From Bordetella pertussis 18323 (lineage in GTDB: Bacteria; Pseudomonadota; Gammaproteobacteria; Burkholderiales; Burkholderiaceae_B), in the NCBI RefSeq assembly GCF_000306945.1, contig NC_018518.1, forward strand, positions 2,232,001 through 2,296,000: a stretch of DNA of 64,000 nt. Reading direction: 5' to 3'. Positions 1 through 10,107 of the stretch are shown piece by piece. Below the pieces are notes generated by a model, which searched no databases, had not been told where the DNA came from, and was given only the letters and a program-made list of their open reading frames with translations. Made by a program: the position numbers and the translations under genes. Position 1 is the stretch's first letter, and every line of letters starts with the position of its first letter.

Positions 1-905
1 TGCGCCACGAAGGCCTCCAGCACCTGGGCCGGCTGCTCGCCCTCGGCATGCGTGGGAAAGAACGGCTTGTCGCCCAGGTGGCGCCCGCCGCGCACCATGG
101 CCAGGTTGACACAGATCTTGCCGCCGGCCGACGCCACGGCGATCACATCGGTGTCGTCGCCGCCGACGTTTTCCATGGTCTGCTGGTGCAGCACCTTGGA
201 CAGCGAGCCCATCTGGTCGCGCAGCACCGCCGCTTCCTCGAAGCGCAGCTCGGTCGAGGCCTGCAGCATGCGGGCTTCGATCTCGTCCATGACTTCGCGC
301 GCCTCGCCGTTGAGAAAGCGCACGGCGCGCTGCACGTCGTGGGCGTAGTCCTCGGCCTCGATCACGCCCACGCACGGCGCCGAACAACGGCCGATCTGGT
401 GCAGCAGACAGGGACGCGAGCGATTGGCGAAGACCGTGTCCTCGCAGGTGCGCAGGCGGAACACTTTCTGCAGGATCTGGATGGTCTCGCGCACGGCCCA
501 CGAATTGGGGTACGGGCCGAAGTACTGCCCCCGCTTGCTGGTGGCGCCGCGGTAATACGCGATGCGCGGCCACGCGTGGCCGGTGATCAGCAGATAGGGA
601 TACGACTTGTCGTCGCGGAACAGGATGTTGTAGCGCGGCCGCAGGCTCTTGATGAGGTTGTTCTCGAGCAGCAGCGCCTCGGCCTCCGAACGCGTGACGG
701 TGACGTCCACGCTGGCCACCTTGGCCACCATCTGCGCAATGCGCGGGCTGGCCAGGTTCTTCTGGAAATACGACGATACGCGTTTCTTGAGATCGCGCGC
801 CTTGCCGACATACATCACCTCCCCGGCGGCATCGAGATGCCGGTACACGCCGGGCAGGTGCGGCAGGTCAGCCAGAAACGATTTGAGATTGAAGTCGTCG
901 GGCAT
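1..905 (-). CDS. uvrC: Excinuclease ABC subunit C, 5' part (runs off left edge)
   Basis: UvrC makes the dual incisions around bulky DNA lesions after UvrA/UvrB recognition, in the cytoplasm. The visible ~301 residues begin [20 protein letters not shown] and contain the GIY-YIG nuclease domain (around residues 15-95, with [13 protein letters not shown]), the cysteine cluster region ([23 protein letters not shown]) and the UVR domain that binds UvrB (around 195-230, [13 protein letters not shown]). The C-terminal endonuclease half lies outside the window. The chosen ATG (905-903) overlaps the end of nagZ by 38 nt, suggesting co-transcription. The identification is secure; the gene is incomplete only because the window ends. 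Confidence 0.97.
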   Translation of the reverse strand, partial: MPDDFNLKSFLADLPHLPGVYRHLDAAGEVMYVGKARDLKKRVSSYFQKNLASPRIAQMVAKVASVDVTVTRSEAEALLLENNLIKSLRPRYNILFRDDKSYPYLLITGHAWPRIAYYRGATSKRGQYFGPYPNSWAVRETIQILQKVFRLRTCEDTVFANRSRPCLLHQIGRCSAPCVGVIEAEDYAHDVQRAVRFLNGEAREVMDEIEARMLQASTELRFEEAAVLRDQMGSLSKVLHQQTMENVGGDDTDVIAVASAGGKICVNLAMVRGGRHLGDKPFFPTHAEGEQPAQVLEAFVA

Positions 906-1926
906 GCTGATAGCGGCTGTCATTCTGCAAAGTGTCCCAGTCCGGCGCGGCGAACCGCGGCAACAGCCGGCGGATGCGCTCGACCGAGGCGGCCGGATGC
1001 TGGACCTGCAGGCGGTCCAGCAGCTCGTCGGCCAGGTCCGGGCGGCATACCAGCACCATGTCGCAGCCGGCGCCCAGGGCCGCCTCGGCGCGGGCCAGGA
1101 TGTCGCCCGCCACCGACGCGCCCTCCATGGTCAGATCGTCGGAGAACACCACGCCATCGTAGCCCAGCCGTTCACGCAGGATCTCGCTGACCCAGCGGCG
1201 CGAAAAACCCGCGGGCTGGGCATCGACCTTCGGATAGATCACATGCGCCGGCATGACAGCCGGCATGACCAGGTCGCCCAGCCAGGCGTAAGGCGCCGCG
1301 TCATCCTTCAGGATGCGCGCGAGCGGCCGCGGATCGACCGGGATCTCGTGGTGCGAATCGGCGCCCACGAACCCATGGCCGGGGAAATGCTTGCCGCAGG
1401 CCGCCATGCCCGCCAGCGCCAGGCCCTGCGTCAGCGCGCGCGACAGCATGGTGACCACGCGTGCGTCATGGTGGAAGGCGCGATTGCCGATCACCTTGCT
1501 CACGCCGTAGTCGAGGTCCAATACCGGCGTGAAGCTGAGATCGACGCCGCAGGCGCGCAGCTCGGCGGCCAGCACGTAGCCGGCCTCGGTCGCCAGCCGC
1601 ATCGCCGCCAGCGGATCGCGGTCCCACAGCTTGCCCAGTTCCTGCATGGGCGGCAACGCGGTAAAGCCATCGTCGCGAAAGCGCTGCACGCGGCCGCCCT
1701 CGTGGTCCACCGCGATCAGCAGCGGCTCCTTGCGCGCCTTGTGGATGGCCCGCGTCAGCGCGCACAATTGCCGGCGATCGGTGAAATTGCGCGCGAACAG
1801 GATCACCCCGCCCACCAGGGGGTTGCGCAGGCGGCGCTTCTCGTCCTTGGTCAGCGTCGTGCCGGCCACATCCACCATGACGGGACCGGGAGGCAGGACG
1901 GGCTTGGTTTTCTTCTTGCTGGACAT
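868..1926 (-). CDS. nagZ: Beta-N-acetylhexosaminidase NagZ
   Basis: Cytoplasmic glycoside hydrolase family 3 enzyme that removes N-acetylglucosamine from anhydromuropeptides during peptidoglycan recycling. At 352 residues it has the usual length for single-domain NagZ. Visible motifs are [10 protein letters not shown] (around 75), the family signature KHFPGHG followed by the D-S-H-H catalytic loop (around 180), and [10 protein letters not shown] with the nucleophile aspartate (around 260). The start at MSSKKKTKP is preferred; the reading frame continues upstream but that part overlaps acpS and resembles no family. It lies between acpS and uvrC on the same strand and probably belongs to one transcript with them. 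Confidence 0.95.
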   Translation of the reverse strand: MSSKKKTKPVLPPGPVMVDVAGTTLTKDEKRRLRNPLVGGVILFARNFTDRRQLCALTRAIHKARKEPLLIAVDHEGGRVQRFRDDGFTALPPMQELGKLWDRDPLAAMRLATEAGYVLAAELRACGVDLSFTPVLDLDYGVSKVIGNRAFHHDARVVTMLSRALTQGLALAGMAACGKHFPGHGFVGADSHHEIPVDPRPLARILKDDAAPYAWLGDLVMPAVMPAHVIYPKVDAQPAGFSRRWVSEILRERLGYDGVVFSDDLTMEGASVAGDILARAEAALGAGCDMVLVCRPDLADELLDRLQVQHPAASVERIRRLLPRFAAPDWDTLQNDSRYQHARRLQSQIVSG

Positions 1927-1963
1927 GGCTCTAGCCTCGGTTGGGATGGCGGCCGCGCCGGCC

Positions 1964-2425
1964 TCACGGCCGGCCGTCGGGCGCCGGTTTGCGTTCGACG
2001 ATGACGTAGGCCGCGGCCATATCGGACTCGTCGGTAATGGACACATGCGCCGCGCCGAAGCGCGCATCGAACCAATCGGCCAGCTCGGCGCCGATCACCA
2101 GCACCGGCCGCCCGCCCGGCGCATTCAGGGTCTGCACCCGTCGCCAGCTCATGGGCATGCGCATGCCCAGCCCGATGGCCTTGGAAAAGGCTTCCTTGGC
2201 GGCAAAGCGGGTGGCCAGGAAACGCACGCCGCGCGCCGGGTCGCGGCGGCGGCGCGCCTGGAACTTGGCCAGCTCCTTCGGCCCCAGGATCTTCTGCGCG
2301 AAACGGTCGCCATGGCGCGCCAGCGCGCGCTCGATGCGTTCGATGCGCAACAGGTCCATGCCGATGCCGGCGATGCAGCCGGGCGACGCGGGCGGCGTCG
2401 CGCCGGCCGCGGAAACGGAGCTCAT
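1964..2425 (-). CDS. acpS: Holo-[acyl-carrier-protein] synthase
   Basis: Transfers 4'-phosphopantetheine from CoA to acyl carrier protein, activating it for fatty acid synthesis. The 153-residue product shows the family motifs [13 protein letters not shown] (around 20, with the metal-binding Asp) and [18 protein letters not shown] (around 68, with the conserved Glu and Lys). It is slightly longer than typical AcpS (about 125-140) because of an N-terminal extension of about 15 residues, so a start further in is possible. It lies between pdxJ and nagZ, all on the minus strand; pdxJ next to acpS is a common proteobacterial arrangement. Confidence 0.95.
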   Translation of the reverse strand: MSSVSAAGATPPASPGCIAGIGMDLLRIERIERALARHGDRFAQKILGPKELAKFQARRRRDPARGVRFLATRFAAKEAFSKAIGLGMRMPMSWRRVQTLNAPGGRPVLVIGAELADWFDARFGAAHVSITDESDMAAAYVIVERKPAPDGRP

Positions 2426-2509
2426 GTGGTTCGGATTCCTGCAGTGGAGCGCGCGGCGCGGCCGCGACGCGATATCGTGATGATAATACGCCGGGCGCCC
2501 CGCCCTGCT

Positions 2510-3256
2510 TCAGGCGTGGCCGCGCACGGCCGCCAGGCGCGCCTGCACCATCAGCGCCTTCATGTCGCGCACCGCCTTGTCCCAGCCGTCGAAGATGGAC
2601 TGGGCCACGATGGCATGGCCGATGTTCAGTTCGGCGATGCCGTCGAGCGCCGCCACCGCCTGCACGTTGCCGTAATGCAGCCCATGGCCGGCGTTGACGC
2701 GCAAGCCATGGCGCAGCCCCTCGGCCACGGCGGCGCGCACGCGCGCCAGCTCGGCCTGCACCGCGGCATCGTCGCGCGCCTCGGCGTAGGCGCCCGTGTG
2801 CAGCTCGATGACCGGCGCGCCGGCGCGCGCCGCCGCCTCGATCTGGCGCGCGTCCGGATCGATGAACAGCGACACCCGGATGCCGGCCTCGGCCAGCAAT
2901 TGCACCGCGTCGGTGACGGCCGCCTGCGCGCCGGCCACATCCAGGCCGCCTTCGGTCGTCAACTCGGTACGCTTTTCCGGCACCAGGCACACATCGCTGG
3001 GCTTGACCGCGCAGGCGATCTCCAGCATCTCCGGCGTGACCGCGCACTCGAGGTTCATGCGGGTGCGCAGCAAGGGGCGGATGGCGTAGACGTCGGCGTC
3101 CTGGATGTGGCGGCGGTCTTCGCGCAGATGCAGCGTGATCAGGTCGGCGCCGGCGTCCTCGGCGCGCAGCGCCGCCTGCACCGGGTCGGGATAAGCCGTG
3201 TGGCGCTGTTGCCGCAGCGTGGCCACATGGTCGATGTTGACACCTAGTTCAATCAT
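2510..3256 (-). CDS. pdxJ: Pyridoxine 5'-phosphate synthase
   Basis: Condenses 3-amino-2-oxopropyl phosphate with deoxyxylulose 5-phosphate to make pyridoxine 5'-phosphate, the last ring-forming step of vitamin B6 synthesis. The 248-residue protein begins [18 protein letters not shown] and carries [29 protein letters not shown] and [10 protein letters not shown], all characteristic of the PdxJ TIM barrel. Its ATG overlaps the stop of the upstream efflux-channel gene by 4 nt (ATGA). It is in the same frame as the 5' part of that frameshifted gene, so a spurious 746-codon reading frame joins the two. Confidence 0.97.
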   Translation of the reverse strand: MIELGVNIDHVATLRQQRHTAYPDPVQAALRAEDAGADLITLHLREDRRHIQDADVYAIRPLLRTRMNLECAVTPEMLEIACAVKPSDVCLVPEKRTELTTEGGLDVAGAQAAVTDAVQLLAEAGIRVSLFIDPDARQIEAAARAGAPVIELHTGAYAEARDDAAVQAELARVRAAVAEGLRHGLRVNAGHGLHYGNVQAVAALDGIAELNIGHAIVAQSIFDGWDKAVRDMKALMVQARLAAVRGHA

Positions 3257-4750
3257 GGTTGCTTCGTCGTTGATTCCTGCCAGCCGCCGCCGAGCGCCTT
3301 GTAGAGTTCGACGCGGTTGATCAATGCCGCCAGCCCGGTCTGCACCAGCGCGAGCTGCGCGTTGAAGAAGTCGACCTGGGCCGTCTGCACCTGCAGATAG
3401 CTGTCGATGCCATTGTTGTAGCGCAGGTTGGACAGCTCCAGCGTGCGCCCGGCCGCCACCTGCAACGCGCGCTGCGCGTCGAGCTGCGCGCTGTAGGTCG
3501 CCTCGCCGGCCAGCGTATCCGACACCTCGCGGAACGCTTGCTGGATGCTCTGTTCGTACTGGGCCACCGCGATGTTGTCGCGCGCCTTGGCCAGGTTCAG
3601 GCCTTCGCGGATGCTGCCGCCGGCGAACAGGGGCGTGGTGATCGACGGCGAGAAGCTCCAATAGCCCTGCCCGCCCTTGAACAGGGTGTCCAGCGACGTG
3701 CTGGCCACGCCCAACAGGCCGGTCAGCGAAATGGTCGGGAAGAACGCCGCGCGCGCCGCGCCGATATTGGCATTGGCCGCCTTGAGCTGGTTCTCCGCCG
3801 CCAGGATGTCGGGCCGGCGCGTCAGCAGGTCGGACGGCAGCCCGGCCGGCACGCTGGCCAGCAACTGGTCGCGGCCGAATACGGCCGGCGCCGGCAGGTC
3901 CTCGGGCAGGCCCGGCAGCCCGACCAGCACCACCAGGGCGTTGGCGGCCTGCGCGCGCCCGCGCCAGCGCCGCCAGGTCCGCGGAGGCGCTGTCGAGCAG
4001 CGACTTGGATTGGTTCAGGTCGAGCTCGGAAGCCACGCCGCCGTCAAAGCGCGTCTTGACCAGGTTGTACGACTCCTGGCGCGAGGCCAGCGTCTTCTGG
4101 GTCAACTCCAGCTGCACCTCGGCGGCGCGCAGGTTGAAGTACGACTGCGCCACCGCTCCGACCAGCGTGATGTGCACGCTGCGCTGCGCCTGCTCGGTCG
4201 ACAGGTACTGCTGGTAGGCCGCCTCGGACAGATTGCGCAGGCGGCCGAACAGGTCGATCTCGAACGTGGTCAGCCCCAGGCCGGCCTGGTACTGGCTGGA
4301 GATGGAGGTCGAATCCGGGCCGAGCGGACGCATGTCGGGCGGCAGATGCTGGCGCTGCCCCTGGATGCCCGCGCCAATGCTGGGCCATTGCGCGCCGCGC
4401 TGCACGCCGTACTGCGCACGCGCCTCTTCGACGCGCTGCACCGCCACGCGCAGATCGCGGTTGTTGACCAGGGCCAGTTCGATCAGCTTCTGCAGGCGCG
4501 CGTCGCGGAAGAACTCGCACCAGCCGATCTCGTCGGCCGGCGTGGCGCCCTGCGGCGCCACCGCCGCGGCCGGCTGCTCGCCCAGCGAGGTCGGGCTGGC
4601 GTAGGCGCCGTACTGCACCTTGGGCTGGTCCGGCCAGTTCGCCTGCACCGGCGCCTCCGGTCGCTTGTAGTCGGGCGCCAGCGAGCAGCCCGCGAGCGCG
4701 GCCGCCACCAGCACCGAGAGCGCACTGCGCTTGCACATCACGGCCATCAT
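3253..4750 (-). pseudogene. RND efflux outer-membrane channel lipoprotein (OprM/NodT family), frameshifted
   Basis: Encodes a TolC-like outer-membrane factor for the adjacent RND pump. The N-terminal part has a lipoprotein signal with lipobox LAGC ([20 protein letters not shown]) and OEP-family helices up to [15 protein letters not shown]. The frame is then lost in a GC-alternating run at 3951-3965, and family sequence resumes in the +1 frame ([15 protein letters not shown] through [20 protein letters not shown]) to a TGA at 3255-3253. Restoring two bases (GC) would give one protein of about 499 residues, normal for OprM. Either the gene is broken or a short GC repeat has slipped. The start overlaps the pump stop (ATGA at 4750-4747). 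An alternative start is MCKRS at 4738. Confidence 0.88.
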
Positions 4751-7700
4751 TCCTTGTTCTCCTGACCGCCGGTCTGCGGCGCCGGCGTCGCGGCGCCGTC
4801 CTGCGGCTGCTGTTGCTCGGCGGCGCGCTTGGCCGCCTGCTCTTCCTCGAAGGCGCGCAGTTCGGCGCCCAGCAGGCGCGGCCGGGTCTTGAACAGGCCC
4901 AGCACCACCACGAAGAAGGTCGGCACGAAAATCACCGCGAACGGGGTGGCCGCCAGCATCCCGCCCAGCACGCCGATACCGACGGCGCGCTGGCTGGCGG
5001 CGCCGGCGCCGGTGGCGATGGCCAGCGGCACCACGCCCAGGATGAACGCCAGCGACGTCATCAGGATGGGGCGGAAACGCAGGCGCGCCGCCTCCACCGC
5101 CGACTCGTACAGGCCCTGCCCGCGCGCGTACTGGTCCTTGGCGAACTCCACGATCAGGATGGCGTTCTTGGCCGCCAGCCCGATCACCGTCACCATGCCC
5201 ACCTGGAAGTACACGTCGTTGGACATGCCCAGCACCGTCACCAGCGCGACGGCGCCCAGCATGCCCAGCGGCACGACCAGCATCACCGACAGCGGGATGG
5301 CCCAGCTCTCATACAGGGCGGCCAGCACCAGGAACACGACCAGCAGCGCCAGCCCCATCAGGATGGGCGCCTGGTTGCCGGCCAGCCGCTCCTGGTAGGA
5401 CAGGCCGTTCCATTCGTAGCCGAAGCCCTGCGGCAAGCGGGCCACCAGGTCCTGCATTTCCTGCATGGCTTCGCCGGTGGTGTAGCCCGCCGCCGCGTCG
5501 CCGCCGATACGCACCGACTCGTAGCTGTTGTAGCGCACCACCTGGACCGGCCCTTGCACCCACTTGGCCGACACGAAGGTCGACAGCGGCACCATGCCGC
5601 CCTGGTTGTTACGGGCGTTCAGCTTGAGCAGGTCTTCGACCTGCATGCGGTACTGCTGGTCGGCCTGCACCCAGATGTTCTGCATCCGGCCCATGTTGGG
5701 GAACTTGTTCAGGAAGGCCGAGCCCACCGCGGTGGAGATCAGGGTGGCCGCCTCGTCGAAGTTGACCCCCAGCGCCGCCGCCTTGTCGCGGTCGATCGTC
5801 AGGCTCAGCTGCGAACCCGGTCCCAGCCCGGTAATGCGCACCTGCGACAGCACCGGGCTCTTGGCCGCCATGCCCATCAGCTCGGCGGTGGCCGCGCCCA
5901 GCGCCTCGGTGCCGGCGCCGCCGCGGTCCTGCAGGCGGAAGTCGAAGCCCGAAGCGTTGCCCAGCGACGAAATCGCCGGCGGCACCAGGGTGAACACCTG
6001 CGCGTCGTGAATGCCCATCAGCTGCTTGGAAAAAGCCGTGAAGGCAATCGCGCCGGCCGAGTCGGCGCGGCTCTTGCGCTCGGAGAAATCCTTGAGCGTG
6101 GTGAACGCGATGGCCGCGTTCAGGCCGTTGCCGTTGAAGCTGTAGCCCTGCACCGTGATGACGTTCTCCACCGCGGGGATGTTGCGGAAGTAATTCTCGA
6201 CTTCCTCGATCACCTCGATGGTGCGGTTGGCGCTGGCGCCGGTGGGCAGTTCGATGTTGCTGACCACGTAGCCCTGGTCTTCCTCGGGCAGGAACGACGA
6301 CGGCAGGCGCATGTACAGCCAGCCCAGCAGCACCACCAGCAGCGCGAACGCCAGCATCATGCGCCCGCCCTTGTGCAGGATGCGCGAGACCCAGTTCTGG
6401 TAGTTGTGCGTGGTGGCGTCGAACTTGCGGTTGAACCAGCCGAAGAAGCCTTTCTTTTCCTGGTGATGGCCCTTGGGGATGGGCTTGAGGATCGTCGCGC
6501 ACAGCGCCGGCGTGAAGCTGAGCGCGAGGAATGCCGAGAAGAAGATCGACACCGCCATCGCGACCGAGAACTGGCGATAGATCACGCCGACCGAGCCGGT
6601 CATGAAGGCCAGCGGCAGGAACACCGTGACCAGCACCAGCGTGATGCCGACGATGGCGCCGCTGATCTGCGGCATGGCCTTCTTGGTGGCCTCCTTCGGC
6701 GACAGGCCCTCGCTGGCCATGATCCGCTCCACGTTCTCGACCACCACGATGGCGTCGTCGACCAGGATCCCGATGGCAAGCACCATGGCGAACATGGTCA
6801 GCACGTTGATCGAGAAGCCCAGCGCCAGCATCACCACGAACGCGCCCAGCATGGCCATCGGCACCACCAGGGCCGGGATCAGGGTATAGCGCACGTTCTG
6901 CAGGAACAGGAACATCACCAGGAACACCAGCACCATGGCTTCGACCAGGGTGTGGATCACCTGCTCGATCGACACCTTCACGTAGGGCGCGGTGTCGTAC
7001 GGGATGTCGTAGCGGATGTTGGACGGGAAGTACTGCGACAGCGAGGCCATCTGCTGGCGCACGCCCTCGGCGGTGGCCAGCGCGTTGGCGTCGGGCGAGA
7101 GCACGATGGCGAACGCCGCCGTGGGCTTGCCGTTCAGGCGCGCGCCGAACTGGTAGTTGTCCGCGCCCACCTCGATGCGGGCCACGTCGCGCAGCAACAC
7201 CTTCGAGCCATCGGTGTTAGCGCGCAGCACGATCTGGCCGAAGCCCTCGATCGTGCTCAACTGGCCATTGACGATCACGGTGGCCGTGGCGCGCTGGCTG
7301 TCCGGATTGGGCGGCGCGCCGATGCTGCCGGCCGAAATCAGCACGTTCTGCTGGCTGATGGCCTGGTTGACCTCGGCCATGCTGAGGTTGAAGCCCACCA
7401 GCTTGTCCGGGTCGACCCAGATGCGCATGGCGCGCGGCGCGGCGAACAGCTGGAACTGGCCCACGCCGGGCACGCGCGACACCGGGTTCTTGACGTTGCG
7501 GGTGATGTAGTCGGCCAGCGCCGTCTGGTCGAGCGTGCCGTCGGTGGACGACAGCGTCACGATCATCAGGAAGCCGGCGCTGGTCTGCTCGTACTGCAGG
7601 CCCTGCTGCATCACCGCCACGGGCAGCTGCGCCGTCACGTTGGACACGCGGTTCTGCACGTCCACCTGGGCCAGGTCGGGATCGGTGCCCGGAGCGAACG

Positions 7701-7977
7701 TCGCGGTGATCTGCGACTGGCCGTACGAGTCGCTGACCGATTCGTAGTACAGCAGGCCCTTGGCGCCGTTGAGCTGGTCCTCGATGATACTGGTGACCGA
7801 CTCGGCCACTTCCTTGGCGGAAGCGCCCGGGTAGGTCGCGGTGATCGTGATGGCAGGCGGGGCCACGTCCGGATACTGCGACACGGGCATATTGGGAATG
7901 GCCAATATCCCTGTCAGCAGGATGAACAGTGCGACTACCCAGGCAAAAATCGGTCTATCAATAAAAAATTGCGGCAT
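4747..7977 (-). CDS. RND multidrug efflux pump, inner-membrane transporter (AcrB/MexB type, HAE1)
   Basis: Proton-driven inner-membrane pump that exports hydrophobic drugs, dyes and detergents. At 1076 residues it has the normal HAE1 length. It begins [20 protein letters not shown] (TM1), followed by the large periplasmic porter loop, the TM4 proton-relay pair in [18 protein letters not shown] (around 400), [12 protein letters not shown], a second periplasmic loop and the final TM block ([16 protein letters not shown], around 935). A hydrophilic Gln/Ala-rich tail ends the protein. It is the middle gene of an adaptor-pump-channel operon. Apparently intact, although its cognate channel gene is frameshifted. 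Confidence 0.95.
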   Translation of the reverse strand: MPQFFIDRPIFAWVVALFILLTGILAIPNMPVSQYPDVAPPAITITATYPGASAKEVAESVTSIIEDQLNGAKGLLYYESVSDSYGQSQITATFAPGTDPDLAQVDVQNRVSNVTAQLPVAVMQQGLQYEQTSAGFLMIVTLSSTDGTLDQTALADYITRNVKNPVSRVPGVGQFQLFAAPRAMRIWVDPDKLVGFNLSMAEVNQAISQQNVLISAGSIGAPPNPDSQRATATVIVNGQLSTIEGFGQIVLRANTDGSKVLLRDVARIEVGADNYQFGARLNGKPTAAFAIVLSPDANALATAEGVRQQMASLSQYFPSNIRYDIPYDTAPYVKVSIEQVIHTLVEAMVLVFLVMFLFLQNVRYTLIPALVVPMAMLGAFVVMLALGFSINVLTMFAMVLAIGILVDDAIVVVENVERIMASEGLSPKEATKKAMPQISGAIVGITLVLVTVFLPLAFMTGSVGVIYRQFSVAMAVSIFFSAFLALSFTPALCATILKPIPKGHHQEKKGFFGWFNRKFDATTHNYQNWVSRILHKGGRMMLAFALLVVLLGWLYMRLPSSFLPEEDQGYVVSNIELPTGASANRTIEVIEEVENYFRNIPAVENVITVQGYSFNGNGLNAAIAFTTLKDFSERKSRADSAGAIAFTAFSKQLMGIHDAQVFTLVPPAISSLGNASGFDFRLQDRGGAGTEALGAATAELMGMAAKSPVLSQVRITGLGPGSQLSLTIDRDKAAALGVNFDEAATLISTAVGSAFLNKFPNMGRMQNIWVQADQQYRMQVEDLLKLNARNNQGGMVPLSTFVSAKWVQGPVQVVRYNSYESVRIGGDAAAGYTTGEAMQEMQDLVARLPQGFGYEWNGLSYQERLAGNQAPILMGLALLVVFLVLAALYESWAIPLSVMLVVPLGMLGAVALVTVLGMSNDVYFQVGMVTVIGLAAKNAILIVEFAKDQYARGQGLYESAVEAARLRFRPILMTSLAFILGVVPLAIATGAGAASQRAVGIGVLGGMLAATPFAVIFVPTFFVVVLGLFKTRPRLLGAELRAFEEEQAAKRAAEQQQPQDGAATPAPQTGGQENKE

Positions 7978-7999
7978 GTGGGCTGACTCTGAAAGCGAT

Positions 8000-8037
8000 G
8001 CTCACGAAAAGGGAACGCGGCGCCGTCGGGCGCCGCG
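8000..8037 (-). terminator. Hairpin with T-rich tail between adaptor and pump genes
   Basis: A perfect 9-bp GC stem (8016-8024 with 8029-8037, loop GTCG) lies a few bases after the adaptor stop. On the minus strand it is followed by TTCCCTTTTC. It may attenuate transcription into the pump gene or stabilise the upstream message. Function is inferred. Confidence 0.45.
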
Positions 8038-8043
8038 CGCCGC

Positions 8044-9378
8044 TTAGGACTGCTGGCCTGCGGCCGGCGCCTGCTTGGCGGGTTCCTGCTTGGCGGGTTC
8101 CTGCTTGGCGGGTTCCTGCTTGGCGGGTTCCTGCTTGGCGGGTTCCTGCTTGGCGGGTTCCTGCTTGGCGGGCTGCTGCTTGGCGGGCTGCTGGGCCGGC
8201 GCCTGCTGGCCAGGAGCGGGCTGCTGGCCGGCAGGCGCCGCGCCCCCCTTGTTCCAGGGCGAAGCCTGCACCGGCGCCCCCGGACGGATCTTCTGGAAGC
8301 CTTCGACCACCACCACGTCTCCCGCCGCCAGGCCGCTGTTAATGACCCACTGGTTGTGGATCACGCTGCCCGTGGTCACCGGCACCTGCTCGACCTTGTT
8401 GTCCTTGACCAGCATCAGGCTCTGCATGCCGTCGGCGGTGCGCTGCAGGGCCTGCTGCGGCACCAGCAGCGCCTTGTCGTCGACGCCCTGGTCCACCCGC
8501 ACGCGCACGTACATGCCGGGCAGCAGGATGTTGTCGGGATTGGGCACCTCGGCCCGCAGGTTCACCTGCCCGGTGGTCGGATCCACCGTCACGCCGGTAA
8601 ACAGCAGCTTGCCCGCTTCGGGGTAGATCGAGCCGTCTTCCAGCACCACCTGGACCTTGACCGCGTCCTTGCCCACCTGCTGCAGCTTGCCGGCGGCGAA
8701 CGCGCGGCGCAGCGCCGCCAGGTCGGCGGTGGATTGCGTGAAGTCGACATAGATCGGGTCGAGCTGCTGCACCGTCGCCATCTGGGTGGCCGAGGTCGCC
8801 TCGACCAGCGCGCCCTCGGTCACCAGCGGCTTGCCGATGCGCCCCTTGATGGGCGAGGTCACGTCGGTATAGCCCAGGTTGATCTTGGCATTGGTCAGGT
8901 TGGCCTTGGCCGCCGCCACGCTGGCGTCGGCCTGCCGGTAGCGGGCCACGGCGTTGTCGTATTCCTGCTTGCTGACGGCATTGGCCTTGACCAGCGGCGC
9001 GTAGCGCTCGGCCAGCAGCTTGGCGCTGAACAGGTCGGCCTGCGCCTGCTTGAGCTGCGCGGTGGCCTGGTCGTAGGCGGCCTGGTAGGGCGCCGGGTCG
9101 ATCTTGAACAGCAACTGGTCGGCCTGGACGTCGCCGCCCTGCTCGAAGGCGATCTTCTGGACGATGCCGGTTACCCGCGCCCGGATCTGTGCATCGCGCA
9201 CTGCATCCACGCGGCCGGGCAGCTCGGACACCACCGCGGCGCGCTGCGGCTGCACCGTGATCACGCTGACCTGCGGCATGCCAGGATTGAACTGGGGCTT
9301 TTCGCCGCATGCTGCCAACAACACTGAAAGCGTCGCAACAAGACCGAAAGCCGAGACACGCTGAGGCGAAAAACGCAT
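8044..9378 (-). CDS. RND efflux periplasmic adaptor lipoprotein (AcrA/MexA type)
   Basis: Membrane-fusion protein linking the pump to the outer-membrane channel. The 444-residue product starts MRFSPQRVSAFGLVATLSVL and has lipobox LAAC. It then shows the lipoyl/barrel-sandwich halves (VVSELPGRVDAVRDAQIRAR, around 50; SPIKGRIGKPLVTEGALVEA, around 165) flanking a coiled-coil hairpin, and a beta-barrel with VTVDPTTGQVNLRAEVPNPD. The C-terminal ~65 residues are a low-complexity Gln/Pro/Ala/Lys tail with tandem EPAKQ units, absent from typical AcrA and probably disordered. The start was chosen at the signal peptide; the frame is open further upstream. First gene of the efflux operon. Confidence 0.93.
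   Translation of the reverse strand: MRFSPQRVSAFGLVATLSVLLAACGEKPQFNPGMPQVSVITVQPQRAAVVSELPGRVDAVRDAQIRARVTGIVQKIAFEQGGDVQADQLLFKIDPAPYQAAYDQATAQLKQAQADLFSAKLLAERYAPLVKANAVSKQEYDNAVARYRQADASVAAAKANLTNAKINLGYTDVTSPIKGRIGKPLVTEGALVEATSATQMATVQQLDPIYVDFTQSTADLAALRRAFAAGKLQQVGKDAVKVQVVLEDGSIYPEAGKLLFTGVTVDPTTGQVNLRAEVPNPDNILLPGMYVRVRVDQGVDDKALLVPQQALQRTADGMQSLMLVKDNKVEQVPVTTGSVIHNQWVINSGLAAGDVVVVEGFQKIRPGAPVQASPWNKGGAAPAGQQPAPGQQAPAQQPAKQQPAKQEPAKQEPAKQEPAKQEPAKQEPAKQEPAKQAPAAGQQS
8071..8190. repeat. 15-bp tandem repeat, 8 units, inside the efflux adaptor gene
   Basis: Eight head-to-tail 15-bp units (ctgcttggcgggttc on the plus strand) start at 8071 and recur every 15 bases. The first six are identical and the last two end ctg instead of ttc. 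They encode a repeating EPAKQ/QPAKQ pentapeptide on the minus strand. Because the unit is five codons, gain or loss of copies keeps the frame. It has the form of a VNTR; a 15-bp VNTR is used in B. pertussis MLVA typing, but I cannot confirm this is that locus. Confidence 0.95.
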
Positions 9379-9630
9379 GGATTCCTCACGGAGGTAAAAG
9401 CGCGCTGCTCCCAACCGCCATTGCGACGGCCGCACGCGAGCATGAGGCACGCAGAGAACGCATTAATGTAGCCGATTTTTGTTTAAAACGTCGGGGTTTC
9501 CCCCCTTTGGCCGATGGACATGCCGGCGTCAAAGGCGCATGGGGCGGTCGTTTGCGGACAGCGGCGGCATCTGCGCCGGGCCGATGTCCATGCACCCGCC
9601 TGGCGGGGCGGACACGACGCCGGACGGATT
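9379..9630. other. Intergenic region upstream of the efflux operon
   Basis: 252 bp between the adaptor start and the end of the winged-helix regulator gene, both on the minus strand. It presumably holds the efflux promoter. An A/T-richer patch at about 9461-9485 (attaatgtagccgatttttg) stands out from the GC-rich surroundings, but I found no convincing inverted repeat and assign no promoter. Confidence 0.4.
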
Positions 9631-10005
9631 TCAACCCGCGGCGGGCGTCGCCTGCGGCGGCGCGGTGTCGCTGCGCAAGCCGGCCAGGAACACATAGCCC
9701 ATGCCGTGCACGGTGCGCAGCGGCAAGACCTCGCCGGTCTCGCCCACCTTGCGGCGCAGACGGCTGATGACCACGTTGATGGCGCCCGCGCCCAGCCCGG
9801 GCAGGCTCTGGACCAGCGCCGCGCGGGTGAGCTCGCGCCGGGGATGCGCAAGCAGGCCCAGCATACAGATGCGTTCGGCGGCCGACAGATGCACGATGGC
9901 GCCGGCCGGCGTGACGAGCACCCAGGCCTGGTAACGCAGCTCCCAGAGCTGCGCCCCGGCGGACGGCTTGGCGGCGGGAAAGGAAGCGGAACGACGGAGG
10001 GACAT
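9631..10005 (-). CDS. Stand-alone winged-helix (OmpR/PhoB C-terminal type) regulator
   Basis: A 124-residue protein that matches only the DNA-binding half of OmpR-family regulators: VHLSAAERICMLGLLAHPRRELTRAAL followed by the recognition-helix segment INVVISRLRRKVGE and the wing LRTVHGMGYVFLAG. There is no receiver domain and no room upstream for one before the patatin gene. It may be a naturally short transcription factor, possibly for the efflux operon 250 bp downstream on the same strand, or a remnant. Function and target are inferred from position only. Confidence 0.75.
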   Translation of the reverse strand: MSLRRSASFPAAKPSAGAQLWELRYQAWVLVTPAGAIVHLSAAERICMLGLLAHPRRELTRAALVQSLPGLGAGAINVVISRLRRKVGETGEVLPLRTVHGMGYVFLAGLRSDTAPPQATPAAG

Positions 10006-10107
10006 CGGAGAGGGAGGTGCGGAAGCGGCAGGCGCAAGAGGCTACGCCATCCCACCCGATTGCAATCGCCTCCCCCAAGAAAAGCGAACTCGTCCTAGAT
10101 ACAAGGT

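Noticed and set aside
2510..4750. 746-codon fusion of the efflux channel and pdxJ
   Set aside because: Produced by the frameshift in the channel gene; the stretch before pdxJ is out-of-frame channel sequence.
4813..7986. 1057-codon open frame on the plus strand
   Set aside because: It lies opposite the RND pump gene and is rich in His/Gln/Arg/Asp with no domain; it is a high-GC antisense shadow.
8071..8190. Short repeats that could suggest a CRISPR array
   Set aside because: Units are 15 bp with no spacers, in frame within a coding gene; this is a VNTR.
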